Assembly: GCA_012845835.1 (NCBI GenBank)
Contig: JABAKD010000016.1
Span: 14,435,020 to 14,499,019, forward strand
DNA: 64,000 bases
Direction of reading: 5' to 3'
Origin: Undaria pinnatifida
Lineage: Eukaryota; Sar; Phaeophyceae; Laminariales; Alariaceae
Under the pieces are notes generated by a model that was not told the DNA's origin, ran no database searches, and saw only the letters and a program-made list of their open reading frames with translations. The position numbers and the translations under genes were made by a program. Shown piece by piece: positions 1 to 10,600 of the stretch. The stretch's first letter is position 1; the number at the start of each line of letters is the position of its first letter.

Positions 1-531
1 CCGCGTCAAATCTGCATGTATGTTGCATCTTACTGCCCAAAAAGATCTATCAATAACGGTATTGTTATTGTATTAAATAGTCTATTACCATGTCCAACTA
101 CTAACAGTAATAATAACTGCTCGGCGGCTTACTGCAGAGTAGTTGTACTTCGTCTACTATAACTTACTCATATTATTATACTACAATAATGTTCAGACAA
201 CTCACAGCCCAAACAATGGCAGCAAATTGGCAGCATGCATGTATATTCTAGCGCATCGCATGACTAACGACAAACCACATCACAGGCAAGCAGTACTATG
301 AACTATTAATAGCAGTTTAATACTAGTGTTAGCATAACGGCGTCAAATGTTCACATATTACACAAGATCAATACCTGGTATGTACTACAGACAGCAGTAG
401 TATACTTCTATATCAGAGGAGAGGACGTGAGTAGGATTGATGCGATATATTTAAAAAATGAAAAAATACGCTTCATTCAGCTGAGATAGACCAAAACGAT
501 TTTTGATCAAAAGTATATGCGATATATTATG
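1..531. other. Intergenic, no gene seen
   Basis: AT-rich DNA without a convincing reading frame on either strand. It contains one copy of the dispersed word ACCTGGTA near 374 and a CTATTAATAG-type word near 303. Nothing else is supported. Confidence 0.6.
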
Positions 532-905
532 AAATGAAAAAACAATCCAGCTGTGAGATCGAATATTTTGTTGAAACCCATCTTTGCAAGCTGTGTGTGA
601 TACTCCGATCGCGCGTATTACGGGTTGTGTGTCCTCATTAAGGATATAGGTCGGCGACTCCCCTTGCAACTACAGTGCAGTCTATTAGGGTCAGCAGGGT
701 GATGTTAGTCAGTCTGTGCGCGGAAACTATAAATACCGTTTCTGAGGGGGACAAATCTGACAGCTGTGGAAGGAAATGCATTAGTTTATAAAGTATATCC
801 TGTAAGTCGTATAACCGGTGAGGGGAGGGCGGAGTTTTCAAGGGCGTGGGGGCATGGGTTTGAACAAGAGGGAGCGGGGCGGGGGGCGGGGGGCGGGGCA
901 AAAGG
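532..905 (+). repeat. CAGCTGTG/poly-G dispersed repeat, copy 1
   Basis: First copy of a family found several times here. It opens with A-rich DNA and CTCCAGCTGTGAGATCGA, passes through a conserved block of about 230 bp (GATCGCGCGTATTACGGGTT, then GTGCGCGGAAACTATAAA and GAGGGGGACAAA), and ends in G-rich DNA. Related copies lie near 1665-2018 (inverted), 2036-2440, 5664-5785, 12921-12975, 19600-19960, 43600-43665, 54790-55075, 56428-56915 and 61225-61335. No protein is conserved between copies, so this looks like a non-autonomous mobile repeat of unknown class. Confidence 0.75.
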
Positions 906-1535
906 GTTTTTAACAGCTTTAGGTCGCATAGATGTAGGCGTTTGCTATACGCGTGGTGCTAGGTCTAGGCGATGGTGCGGGTGGTGGGGAAGGAGGGGGC
1001 GTTGGGGGGGGGGGGGGGGTGAATTGGAGCAGCGGCATGGATGGCTCTAGAAAGATAATGAGGTGATAGCGTTTGAGCAAGAGGGAGCTGGAGAAAAAAA
1101 AAAGGGGGGGGGGGGAGGGTTTTTAACACCTTTAGGTCGCATATATGTAGGGGCTCGCTGTACGCATGGTGCTAGGCTTGGGCGGTCGTGCGGGTGAAAG
1201 GGGGTGTTGGGGGGGGGGGGGGGGATTAAAGCTACGTCATGGATGGCTAGAAAAATGATGACGTGATATCAAGTGCGTAGAAGTGTTTATTACTCTGGCC
1301 CATTTCGATTTTAGGTGAGTCGTTTGAACAAGAGGGAACAAAACAAAGGGAGGGGGGGGGATGGGGCGGAAATGATATGGAGCTACGGCATGGATGGCTA
1401 GAAATATAATGAGGTGATATCAGCTGGCTGGTAGTGTTTACTATGGCAGATTTGTATTTTAGGTGGGGCGTTTGAACAAGAGGGATCGGGGGAGGGCGGG
1501 GGGCGGGTGGGACACTTCAATATGTGAGCGGAAAC
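906..1535 (+). repeat. G-rich degenerate tandem repeat
   Basis: About four degenerate units with a period of roughly 150-200 bp. Each contains GGCATGGATGGCT, a GATAATGAGGTGATA-like block, TTTGAACAAGAGGGA and a run of 8-18 G. It continues the G-rich tail of the repeat before it and could form G-quadruplexes. Confidence 0.6.
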
Positions 1536-1659
1536 TACAAATGAAGGGGACAAATCTGACGGTTGTAGCAAGAATACAACCCTTTATATGCAGCAAGTGC
1601 TTTTTTCACTATCATGTGTTTTAGCGGATGTATGACTTGCTTCAGCTATATTATAAAAA

Positions 1660-2018
1660 ATATGTATCACGCCCCCCCCCTTTGAAAACTCCGTCCTCCC
1701 CTCACCGGTTATACTGTACGACTTACAGGATACACTTGGTAAACTGATGCATTTCCTTCCACGGCTTAGCTGGTGTCAGACTTTGTCCCCGTCAAAAACG
1801 GGTTCTATAGTTTCCGCCCACAGATCGACTAACATTACCCTGTTGACCCTGGTACAAGCTACACTGTAGTTCTAAGGGGAGTCGCCGACCTATATCCCTA
1901 TAAATAATGAGGACACACCCACTAATACGCGCGATTGGAGTATCACACACAGCTTGCAAAGGTGAGTTTCGACGAAGATTCGATCTCACAGCTGGAGCCT
2001 ATTTTCATTTTCATATTA
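1660..2018 (-). repeat. CAGCTGTG/poly-G repeat, copy 2 (inverted)
   Basis: Same family as the copy at 532 but in opposite orientation. Reading the minus strand gives the CAGCTGTGAGATCGA block near 2000, the GCGGAAACTATA block near 1815, the CCGGTTAT end near 1710 and a short G-run (Cs on plus) near 1672. With the next copy it forms a large inverted repeat separated by only about 25-50 bp. Confidence 0.75.
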
Positions 2019-2035
2019 TATTATTATAGAAAATG

Positions 2036-2440
2036 AAAAGACACTCCAGCTGTGAGATCGAAGATTTCGTCGAAACTCATCTTTGCCAGCTGTGTGTGAT
2101 ACTCCGATCGCGCGCATTACGAGTTGTGTGTCCTCATCAAGGATATAGGTCGACTCCCCGTACAACTACAGTGTAGCTATCAGGGTCAACAGGATGATTT
2201 TAGTCAGTCTGTGCGCGGAAACTATAAAACCCGTTTCTGAGGGGGACAAAATCTGACAGCTGTGAAGGGCAATATATCCTTTCATCAAGTGAATCTTGTA
2301 AGTCGAATAACCGGTGAGGGGGGTGGGGCGGAGTTTTGAAGGACGTGGGGGCCTGGTTTTGATCAAAAGCGAGCGGGTTCGGAGGGGGGGGGGGGGGGGG
2401 GGGAGGGGGGCAATTTGTGCATGTAAGCTATAAATCCTTT
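2036..2440 (+). repeat. CAGCTGTG/poly-G repeat, copy 3
   Basis: Near full-length plus-orientation copy. It starts at GAAAAGACACTCCAGCTGTG, carries the conserved central blocks, and ends in a G-rich tail with runs of up to 20 G near 2383-2403. Confidence 0.75.
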
Positions 2441-2545
2441 CGAGGGGATACATCTGACGGTTTTGGCACCAGTATATTATTTGGGGCGGGGGGGGGGGTT
2501 GGGGCGGGGGGGGGGGGGGAGGGGCGGGGGGGGCAGCTCATTATG
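2441..2545 (+). repeat. Poly-G tract
   Basis: Low-complexity G tract following copy 3. It has several G runs of 8-11 near 2485-2531 and a second AACTATA...GAGGGGATA block, so it is probably a duplicated tail of the same repeat. Confidence 0.6.
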
Positions 2546-2680
2546 TGCCTGGAAACTATACATTATTTTGAGGGGATATTATATGCCAGATACATACCAT
2601 TTACATACCTTATACGTACCATATACATACATACCGCGTACGTGGACCACAATTTTGTTTTTTTTTTGTTTTTCTCTGCA

Positions 2681-2951
2681 GTGTTCTTCCACTCCAGATT
2701 GAGTGGAGCCTAGCAGCCTAGCTCTTGCCACCCTCAAGTGTTCAGCCAACCGGTATCTGTATGTCTGACGACTTGGTTGTCTGGTGCGATAATGTGATGC
2801 CCCAACGCCTTTCCTTACAACCTGCGCCGTTTCGGGTGCGTACCACCTTGTTCAACGCGCCTCTGCAACGCCGAACGTCTTGAGTGTCTCGGAGCCAGAG
2901 AAGCAGGCTCTTCCTACGAGCGTATGCCGATCAACAATTCGGATATTATTG
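2681..2951 (+). other. Possible plus-strand exon remnant
   Basis: A long T-rich tract ending in CTCTGCAG at 2674-2681 is a textbook 3' splice site on the plus strand. Beyond it one frame is open for only a dozen codons. From 2793 another frame is open for 52 codons, is Cys-rich (C..C spacing in GCVPPCSTRLC) and stops at 2949. No single frame links the acceptor to this stretch, so it could be a 3' exon of an upstream gene, a decayed exon or chance. I do not recognise the peptide. Confidence 0.2.
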
Positions 2952-3179
2952 TGTAATCAGATTGCGGATCTACAACCCCATTGTATCAACTACTACTGCT
3001 GTATTTTAGGCGCAGTTCATGCCCTGGTAGATAGATTTCTCGGCAGATTTATCGGCTATTCATCTTGTCTTTTTCTGCAACTGTTCCTTGGGTTCGCGGG
3101 GGCCTGAGACTGGTTAGTGGCTTCAGGTTGGCCGGTTGCTCCGATGTACCTTGGGACGCGTACGATCTGTGCATGTAAT

Positions 3180-5650
3180 GTAAGTTCGTAGGCCTTCTTC
3201 TGTTATTTTGAAATGTGGCACGGGCGCGAGGAAAGGCTCATCCCTCATCCCCCGCACCGTATGGTAGTGGCCTCATGCACCTGCTACGCTGTTGTTGTTG
3301 TTCTCACAATACCTCGCATAACCAATCCGCTGTCGAGGAAAGCAAGATCCGAAGCAAGACCTCCCGGTCTACTATTAATAATAGGTCTCGCCTAAGCCGA
3401 CAACAATTGTTCGATTTCTAGTTCTAAATTCCAGGCGAAACATGACACACACAACCGATGACGGAAGCGTAATCATCACCATGGTACTGGCTACCAGTAG
3501 AGCCTTTAATCGCATTTTTCACCTCAGGGGTTGGGAGGACAAGCTATCCTGTACATGTACATGTACACGTACTTCGGATTAAAGTATAAGAGTACACTCG
3601 TATCTCGTACTGGTATGTGGTGTGTGTATTAGAGTTTTTTGCAGTAGCAAACTAGCAGTAGGGTTACCTTACCCCTTTCAGAACCACCTTTTGGGGGGAA
3701 GTTAGTATCGGATGGTTAGGATGGCTTTCGTGGAAGAAAAAACGCGTTGCAAGAAAGTGAGAGCAAAAAGAAAGACAGCGACGTTCGCATTTGGTGTGTG
3801 ATGGGAGTATGCAGCAGCCAGCGTCTAGCATTTACAAAAAATAACCAAGTGTGCGCGTCAAAGGCGAGGGTGACAAGAATCACAAAAAAACGAAGAACCA
3901 GGCCCGCTGTTACAAGAAGCATGAGCGAAGGGGCTAGGCATCCAACGAATCGCTTACGACTACGCACGCCTACGATACACCAAGTACCACCCTGTGCGGG
4001 AATGCAAGGTGATTGTTGTTGTTGTATTCATATTAATTCCCAAACGCTAGGAATTAATAGCTACATTCACGACCGACAGAGTGATACCAGTACCTCGTAA
4101 AAGGAGTAGCACAAAACTTCACCGTGACGCGAATATCTTAAATGTGTACCCGGTACGCACTCGAGGAAGCAAGTCGCCCAGCAACCAGCAACACAACATC
4201 AAACCCTTTACTCTTAACGCTGCCGCTGCCTGGGCTTGTCCTACCGCTTGCTACTATACCATGTGCTGTTACATCTTACATCTTACACCCTTGCTTGATC
4301 GCTCGTCGACACAGCTGATATGTATGCGACAGCTTGTACTGGTATATCACAATGCACGGCCGTATCGGGTACCTGAGCTATAATACAGCTGCGTCGCACA
4401 TGTGTATTTATGGCTGGACCATACATGATACTGATCAACCAGGTAGTGTGTAGTACGCTGCTTGCTGTTGTTGGCATGATCATGCCGTGAAGCGCCGGAT
4501 AAACGCACTGATAAGCGCACACATGAACGCTTACGGTCCGGCGCAACCCGACCGCAACGAAAAAGCTTCGTGATGCTAATGCTACTTATCATACCAGCGT
4601 TATACATGCTCCTGCTGCTGCGTCGTATCATATAATACGATACCACAAGACACTGTTGCGAGCACTATCACTGCTTGCTGAAATCCAGGTACATGGACTA
4701 CATGTGATACCTCGCATGTATAGCTTTGGAATCACAATTGAGCAATGTAGTGTATGTACCCTGCCGGGTCTTCGGGCTTCCGACGGAAACCGTGTCGAAA
4801 AAAACCCGCAAAAAGTGACGATTGCAGCATCAAAGCAGCCGCGGCTGCTGGAGTTAGAGTAGTGTAATGGGCAATGGAAGGGTCACGCACGCAACACGAC
4901 GACACATGCATACAACTCTGTAATACATTGCTGCTGCTATTGCACGCTCTTCCAAAAATACAGAAAAACAGTTATGATTACACGATTACAGCACAGCAGC
5001 AGCATCGGCGACACGAAGCAGCCCGGCCTGCTGAGGTATCGAAGGGGGACTGTTATGAGTCCCAACATTAGCATTAACACAAGGAGGATTACCACACGCA
5101 CGTAGCACCGCCTATTAATATCACGACGATGACCTTGGACTGAGCGCTGCTGTTCATTTGTGTTGCAAGCACTTCCTACTTGATATTTCAAGGCCAGTAG
5201 TACCCGGCATGTCGCTTTGGACGTGACATGGTATCATACCTCGTACGTCGTAAGTCGCTAGGAAGATTACCAGATTACCGGATTACCAGAATACCACTAT
5301 TAATAGACTCTAACCCTGCTGGGGGTGTCAGAGGCGTCAAAGGCGTCAAAGGAAGGCAAAAGGCTGAACATTACCACGCACAAAAAACCAAAAAATATCC
5401 ATTCTGCTCCACAACAGTACAGCAGTAACGAATGGTACCGTTAACCGCCGTTAACCAGGCTAATATTAAAACGCAAGGGTATCATATACCTCGTGATAAT
5501 ATTGATGATAGTGACTATTAATAAACGGTATACCAGACGCATTTTTCGTATTTTTGTTTTTTGCCCGCGTTCTCATTGCAGTTGGCATTTGCACGGCCAA
5601 ATCACCTTGCTGTATACCAGGTACATCGTATAGACTATATATAGACTATA
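3180..5650. other. Intergenic, unassigned
   Basis: No supported gene. A partial match to the GTTGTTGTTCTCAC repeat lies near 3290-3325. The minus and plus frames near 3716-4100 are short and overlap each other without codon or splice support. Scattered CTATTAATAG and TACC(A/T)GGTA words occur. Confidence 0.5.
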
Positions 5651-5663
5651 TTTTTACTATAAA

Positions 5664-5785
5664 AATAAAATTAAACTCCAGCTGTGGGATCGAAGATTTT
5701 GTCGAAACTCATCAAGCAGTGTGTGATATATTACAAAAATAAAAATACACTCCAGCTGTGAGATCGACGATTTTGTCGAATATAC
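5664..5785 (+). repeat. CAGCTGTG repeat fragments, two in tandem
   Basis: Two truncated heads of the family, each AAAATxxxACTCCAGCTGTG-like followed by GATCGA(A/C)GATTTTGTCGAA, lie about 70 bp apart just downstream of Gene A. The rest of the element is missing. Confidence 0.65.
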
Positions 5786-5852
5786 CTGGTATGTGCTATT
5801 AATAAGTATGCGTATCTCTTTGTCGTAGTTGGTGACCACAGAGCTCGTCGCT

Positions 5853-7223
5853 CTATATCGCTCTGTGAGGCATCAGCACGGACACTGGTTGTGCTGGATG
5901 AAGATGGGTGGAAATATAACGTGAACAGACAGACAGACAGCAGAGTCGACGCACCTTCCAAGGCCAAGTCCGAAAGCAACCACACACGGGCATGCGCTGT
6001 CCAGGCTCGATGTGCTCGCTCTCAGCGGTGGAAGGCTTCGTTATTCGCCCTTCCTCGTACAACACATCCTCCAAGCTCTGGTCCGTAGAAGCAGCAGAAC
6101 TCGACCTCTTAGTAGCCCCCCCTCTCGATGACCCCGACCCCGCCGGAGCCTTCCTCGCACCCCCCCCTAACCCCCCTCCTCGCCGGCTGGTCGAATACCC
6201 TGACCCTAAACCCGCCTTACTGCTGTCTTTGGCCCCAACGCTATCCCCGGTAGTTTCATGACCTTCTTCGTTAATACTTCGAGTACGTGCAACCTTGCTC
6301 GGGAACTCGTCGGATAAGGAAGACTCCCGGGTCTCGGCTTTAGTCACGGGTGTGCTCGAGACCGTCCCTCGCTCGCTCCGCTCCTTGTCTTGGCTCGCAT
6401 TGGTGCACAGGTTGAGGTCGGCCGAGCTCTCCCCCTCCTGCAACAGCCGCCGACTGTTATGCGAGAAGTACTGGGCGAGGCTGTTGTGTAAGCGCTCTTC
6501 GCCCACAGTGGCCGGAATTCTCGGCTCGATCGCGCGTCCGAAAGTCGGCCGAGTGCCAAAAATGTTCCCAGCAGCGGTATTCACAAGAAAGCTCAAGTCC
6601 GAAGACGCAGATGAGCTCTGTGTCTCGAATCGACGTTCTAGTTGTCGCCTTGACAAGGAATCAAGCGAACGCGGCGATTCCGCGACAGAGGACTCATCTG
6701 ATTCCGAGACAACTCGGGGAAAGGGTAGAGGGGCCGCACCCGGGGCAACGGGGAGAGCCCGTAGAGACTTGGCTTCCCGTTTGTCCTCCCGAGTCACCCG
6801 AAGCTCCTCCCACGACTCAGGCGCGCCCCCACCCGTCCCACCGAAGGAGGCAGTATGCGGAGAACCACTCTGAGCCTTGCCTCGTCCGAGGGCAGGCCCC
6901 AGTGCCGCGCCCCCCTGGGGCGGCACTTTGGCCTGGGACAGTCCTGTTCCTGGGGCACCAAGACGAACAGGAATTGTCGGATCAAAATCTTCGTCCACGC
7001 CAACTGTCCGTTGCCACCCATGGAAGGCTACGGCTTGCGGCTTCTTGGGGTCATTCAGATCCTTGAACGACGAAGGGTCTGCAGTTGTCAGGGGATTCTT
7101 CTCGCTGAACTGCGAGCCTCCGAACTGCGACCCGACCTGGCTGTCGAACTGCGAGGTGGTGCTATCATCGCCATCGTGAACTTTTGGAGTTTTCACGGGC
7201 AGCGCCAGATCAGCGTCCTCCAT
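5853..7223 (-). CDS. Gene A: serine-rich, probably disordered protein
   Basis: A 456-codon frame opens at an ATG at 7223 just after a poly-A stretch on the coding strand. The product is rich in Ser, Gly, Arg, Glu and Ala, with acidic serine clusters (SESDESSVAESPRS), an SRRQLERRFE segment around residue 200 and a Gly/Arg/Ser stretch around residues 350-380, so much of it is probably disordered. It has no signal peptide or membrane helix, and I recognise no domain. The last 30 or so codons look unlike the rest. A GTGCGT splice donor directly after codon 423 (exon end 5955) suggests the true coding exon stops there and continues elsewhere, perhaps beyond position 1. The CAGCTGTG fragments just beyond the frame fit an exon end at 5955. 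The gene is divergent from Gene B. The reality of the exon is likely, but its function is unknown. Confidence 0.7.
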   Translation of the reverse strand: MEDADLALPVKTPKVHDGDDSTTSQFDSQVGSQFGGSQFSEKNPLTTADPSSFKDLNDPKKPQAVAFHGWQRTVGVDEDFDPTIPVRLGAPGTGLSQAKVPPQGGAALGPALGRGKAQSGSPHTASFGGTGGGAPESWEELRVTREDKREAKSLRALPVAPGAAPLPFPRVVSESDESSVAESPRSLDSLSRRQLERRFETQSSSASSDLSFLVNTAAGNIFGTRPTFGRAIEPRIPATVGEERLHNSLAQYFSHNSRRLLQEGESSADLNLCTNASQDKERSERGTVSSTPVTKAETRESSLSDEFPSKVARTRSINEEGHETTGDSVGAKDSSKAGLGSGYSTSRRGGGLGGGARKAPAGSGSSRGGATKRSSSAASTDQSLEDVLYEEGRITKPSTAESEHIEPGQRMPVCGCFRTWPWKVRRLCCLSVCSRYISTHLHPAQPVSVLMPHRAI

Positions 7224-7634
7224 GTTTTTTTTTTACGGCTGCCTTCTTACGGCGCCGGAGCTTTGCCAGATTCCAACAATATGCGCCCCCCAGGTCGACA
7301 ATCAGCAGCAATAGATGTTCACCCAAGGTGGTTGCCAGGGCATCACCCAACCTCGTACGCCTCTCTTGTCACTGCTTCCCCGAGATGAAATGATGTGACG
7401 GAGAAAAGGCATGGAAAAACCAGAAAAAAACGTCGTGAAAAACGAGACCCTTTCTAAGATCCCATCTCCCTACCTATAACACGCCTCTGCAAGATTTGAA
7501 CTCCATCCAAGCATCAAAGCTTTTTTGTTCCCGCGAGAGGAGCTGAGGAGCTTGTAGATTTGGCCAGCGAACTCCGAAGTGTGGTTGTGGATTACCTACT
7601 GCAGAGACAGATTGTGCGTGCAAGAGTACCAGGA
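7224..7634. promoter_or_regulatory. Divergent promoter interval between Genes A and B
   Basis: About 410 bp separates the two opposed start codons. It is less repetitive than its surroundings and holds no supported frame. No TATA box is clear, so a shared bidirectional promoter is inferred from layout only. Confidence 0.45.
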
Positions 7635-7682
7635 ATGGCTTCGCGTGGCCGTGGCGCCAAGGGAAAGGAAGATACTGAAAAG
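7635..7682 (+). CDS. Gene B exon 1
   Basis: Begins at an ATG in good context (AGGAATGG) and encodes 16 small basic and charged residues (MASRGRGAKGKEDTEK), then a GTATCG donor in phase 0. It is chosen as the start because the next exon opens in the same phase and no upstream coding is seen. Confidence 0.5.
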
Positions 7683-10600
7683 GTATCGTTATTGCTGCTA
7701 ACTTCTGTGTGGCGTCTTTAATTTGAGCTTTTGAGTCACAAATCAATTGTTTCTCCATCGAGCACCAAATAGTAGCAAGAGGATACAACAGCCGTACGCG
7801 TGATGTAGGTAGCGCAACGGTGTTCTCCCTACTTTAGTGCTGGTATATGTGCCCGTCAACAATATCGGCAGTATACGGGACATCGACACTGTTGGGTACA
7901 CTACCTGTATCGTATTGCCCGTTTCCACTCGTGCCAAGCTATTTTATCGGCACTATACCGGAATAAGGCACTACTAACTATGAAGACGACACTTTTTAGG
8001 GACCACGACTAGTAATATTAATGGTACGAAAGTTACAGCAGACAGCAGCAGTACGAGTAGTGCACCGGACGCTGCGCTGTCTATACTCATATTGATTTGA
8101 CAACCACAACATTACGAGTAGTAGCTACCTGGTACCCCTGGTAGTCTCGTACGTTTTCGTTCATCCTGGTATTATTCTTGACTTGGCGCACGAAGAACGA
8201 CAGCCCGTCTTTCGGTCGCATCTGTCTCTACTGCTGTAAACTTACGTATCCAGAGTAGAATACCACGATTACAACAACATTGTCTACTCCATCGCATCAT
8301 CGCGTGATTAGTTCGTATTTTGTATTTTGCAGGTACCAATCAATGTTGAGCCTGGTTTGCGAAAACACCGTTTGTCAGCGAAGATATCTGCTACTAATAC
8401 TGGTACTGCCTGTAGTGGCGGCAGAGAACCGTTAACCGTGTGCTATCCAGCTCGTGCTATCGTTCTATTAATAGTATCATCACCTCCGACAGATCACGAT
8501 CTATCTATAGATGTCTGCTGGTAGTGTACGAGTAGATAGATCCTGTTTCTGCCGTTCTGAGATGGTGTGCAGGGTCTGTGTATGATACAGAGATTTAATT
8601 ATGTGATCTCGGTGTCTTCGGAGTCCACCCTCGACAGTCCTCTGGTAGAATTAAGTACTATTGTGATCTCGGTGCCTTCGTAGCACACCCCCGGCAGTTC
8701 TCTGGGCTCCTAGGCAACTCTGGCAACTCTGGCAACTGTAGGCTCTTCATTGCCGACGAGAAAACTACGTTGCCGAACTGATCCCTGAATTGCTGCTTTC
8801 TTTTTGTCTTTTTTCCCTTTTTTTGTTTTGTTTTGTTTTTGAGCCTGCTTCCTCTGCGCACACTGCGAAGTGAGGGCACAAACCAAGCTCCGATAGCCAC
8901 AGCAGAATCTATAGTACGTACCGCAGGAACAGCAGAACAGCCTGCAATCGGCCCTGCACATGAGGCAGCAAAGTATACCTGGTGTACAGATGTGGTGGCT
9001 GGAGCATATCTGTGGCATGTCCGCGGGGATTTCCAACTGGCACGTTGGCATGCAGTTTATTGCTCGAACCGTAACATGTAACCATAGAGGCCAAAGGAGC
9101 TGCACCGACCATGCACTCAATAATAATTCACCCTCTTTCTGCGTCATCAAGCTGGGTCCACCTAGAGATCTCGCGACTCGCCGAGCACTAGACCCACACC
9201 TACCCCCCTGTACTTCGCAGGATCGGGCCGACATCGTCTTGTACCCGGGTTGGTAGATGGACCTTGCTCAATGACACAAGAGGATACGTAGAGGGACATT
9301 GTTATTGTGTGCATGATCGGCACAAACTTCGAGACAGACACATACATCTCGAGTACTAACATTCGAGGTGCGTATGATACAATGCAGCACACTGATGCAT
9401 GTGGCGTCCGGGTTGTTTTCCTGGAGCGTGGCGGCGGGACTCTTGGCATTGTCAACTCGTCAGTTTGCGCCGACAATCAAACGTGGTCCTCTGTCCGTTT
9501 CACATATTTTTCCTTCCTGCGCGAGTGCAATGGGCGGCGATTGTCGCCGGCAGAGCGAAGCACCTTGTAGAGAGTATAGATTCACCCCTGGAAACATTTG
9601 CTAGATCATGCAGATCATGCAGATCATGCAGATCATGCGGCGCCCACCCGGCAACATGAGCTAAATCATACAGATCTTCCTTGAAATATCTACTGTAGAT
9701 CATCAAGTGGGAGTCGCTGATCTGGCAGACGTTTTACTCGTGTATGATTGCTATATTTGGTGAAATTAAAAAATGCAATGCGTAGACCGTTGTACAACAA
9801 AAGGCAATCCGATGAACAAAAAATATGTCATTCTCTTCGAAGATGCCACTCAAACTTTTCCTGGCCGGTTGTGTTTGGGTGCGATTTTTTACCGGTAGAT
9901 TTTACTTATGGAACTTTCCAACTTTACAGAAAAATAGATTTCTGGGGGCGATCTTGGGCAACGTCTGCCTGAGAGTCTGCCTAAGAAATTGTCAAGCAGA
10001 TCTGGGGTTAGGAGCTGCGAGGTTTCGTGTCCTGCACACACTTCGCTCGACGAAGTCAGTGGCAGCGTCGTACGATCTGAACGTGGTTAGCTCGTCAGGG
10101 GCTCCGACCCACCCTTGGCTGTTCGGCGTTGCTTGCCGGGTTACTTGCGCGATATTTGTTTTTTTAGTTTTCAAAGGTGTTTCCCGTTTTGGCTTTCAGT
10201 TGCGACAGCAGTTGCGACACCCCAGAGGTGTTGAGCTATTATTATTAATTAAGCTATTAATTAAGCTTCGTATTAATTAAGCTATTAATTAAGCTATTAA
10301 TTAAGGTATAACTTGAGCTAATAATTACCTCGTGCGTATTAATAACACCAACAATAACGACATGCTGGTAATAACATCATGACCACATCCCCAGGGGGAA
10401 GCATTGATATTATTTACTATTAATATTAATATTTGCTATTAATTGTACAGCAGTATTCTCTTGCGCTACCGCCGATCAATGTATGCATTGGGTTGGATGA
10501 GGCCGCCTGCGCCGCAGCAGGTGATCCTCGCCCTGGATAAACTCGGCGCCGAGTGTGCCCTCAGCGCGGTGCCCGTCCCTGGGATTGAAATGACCGTGCA

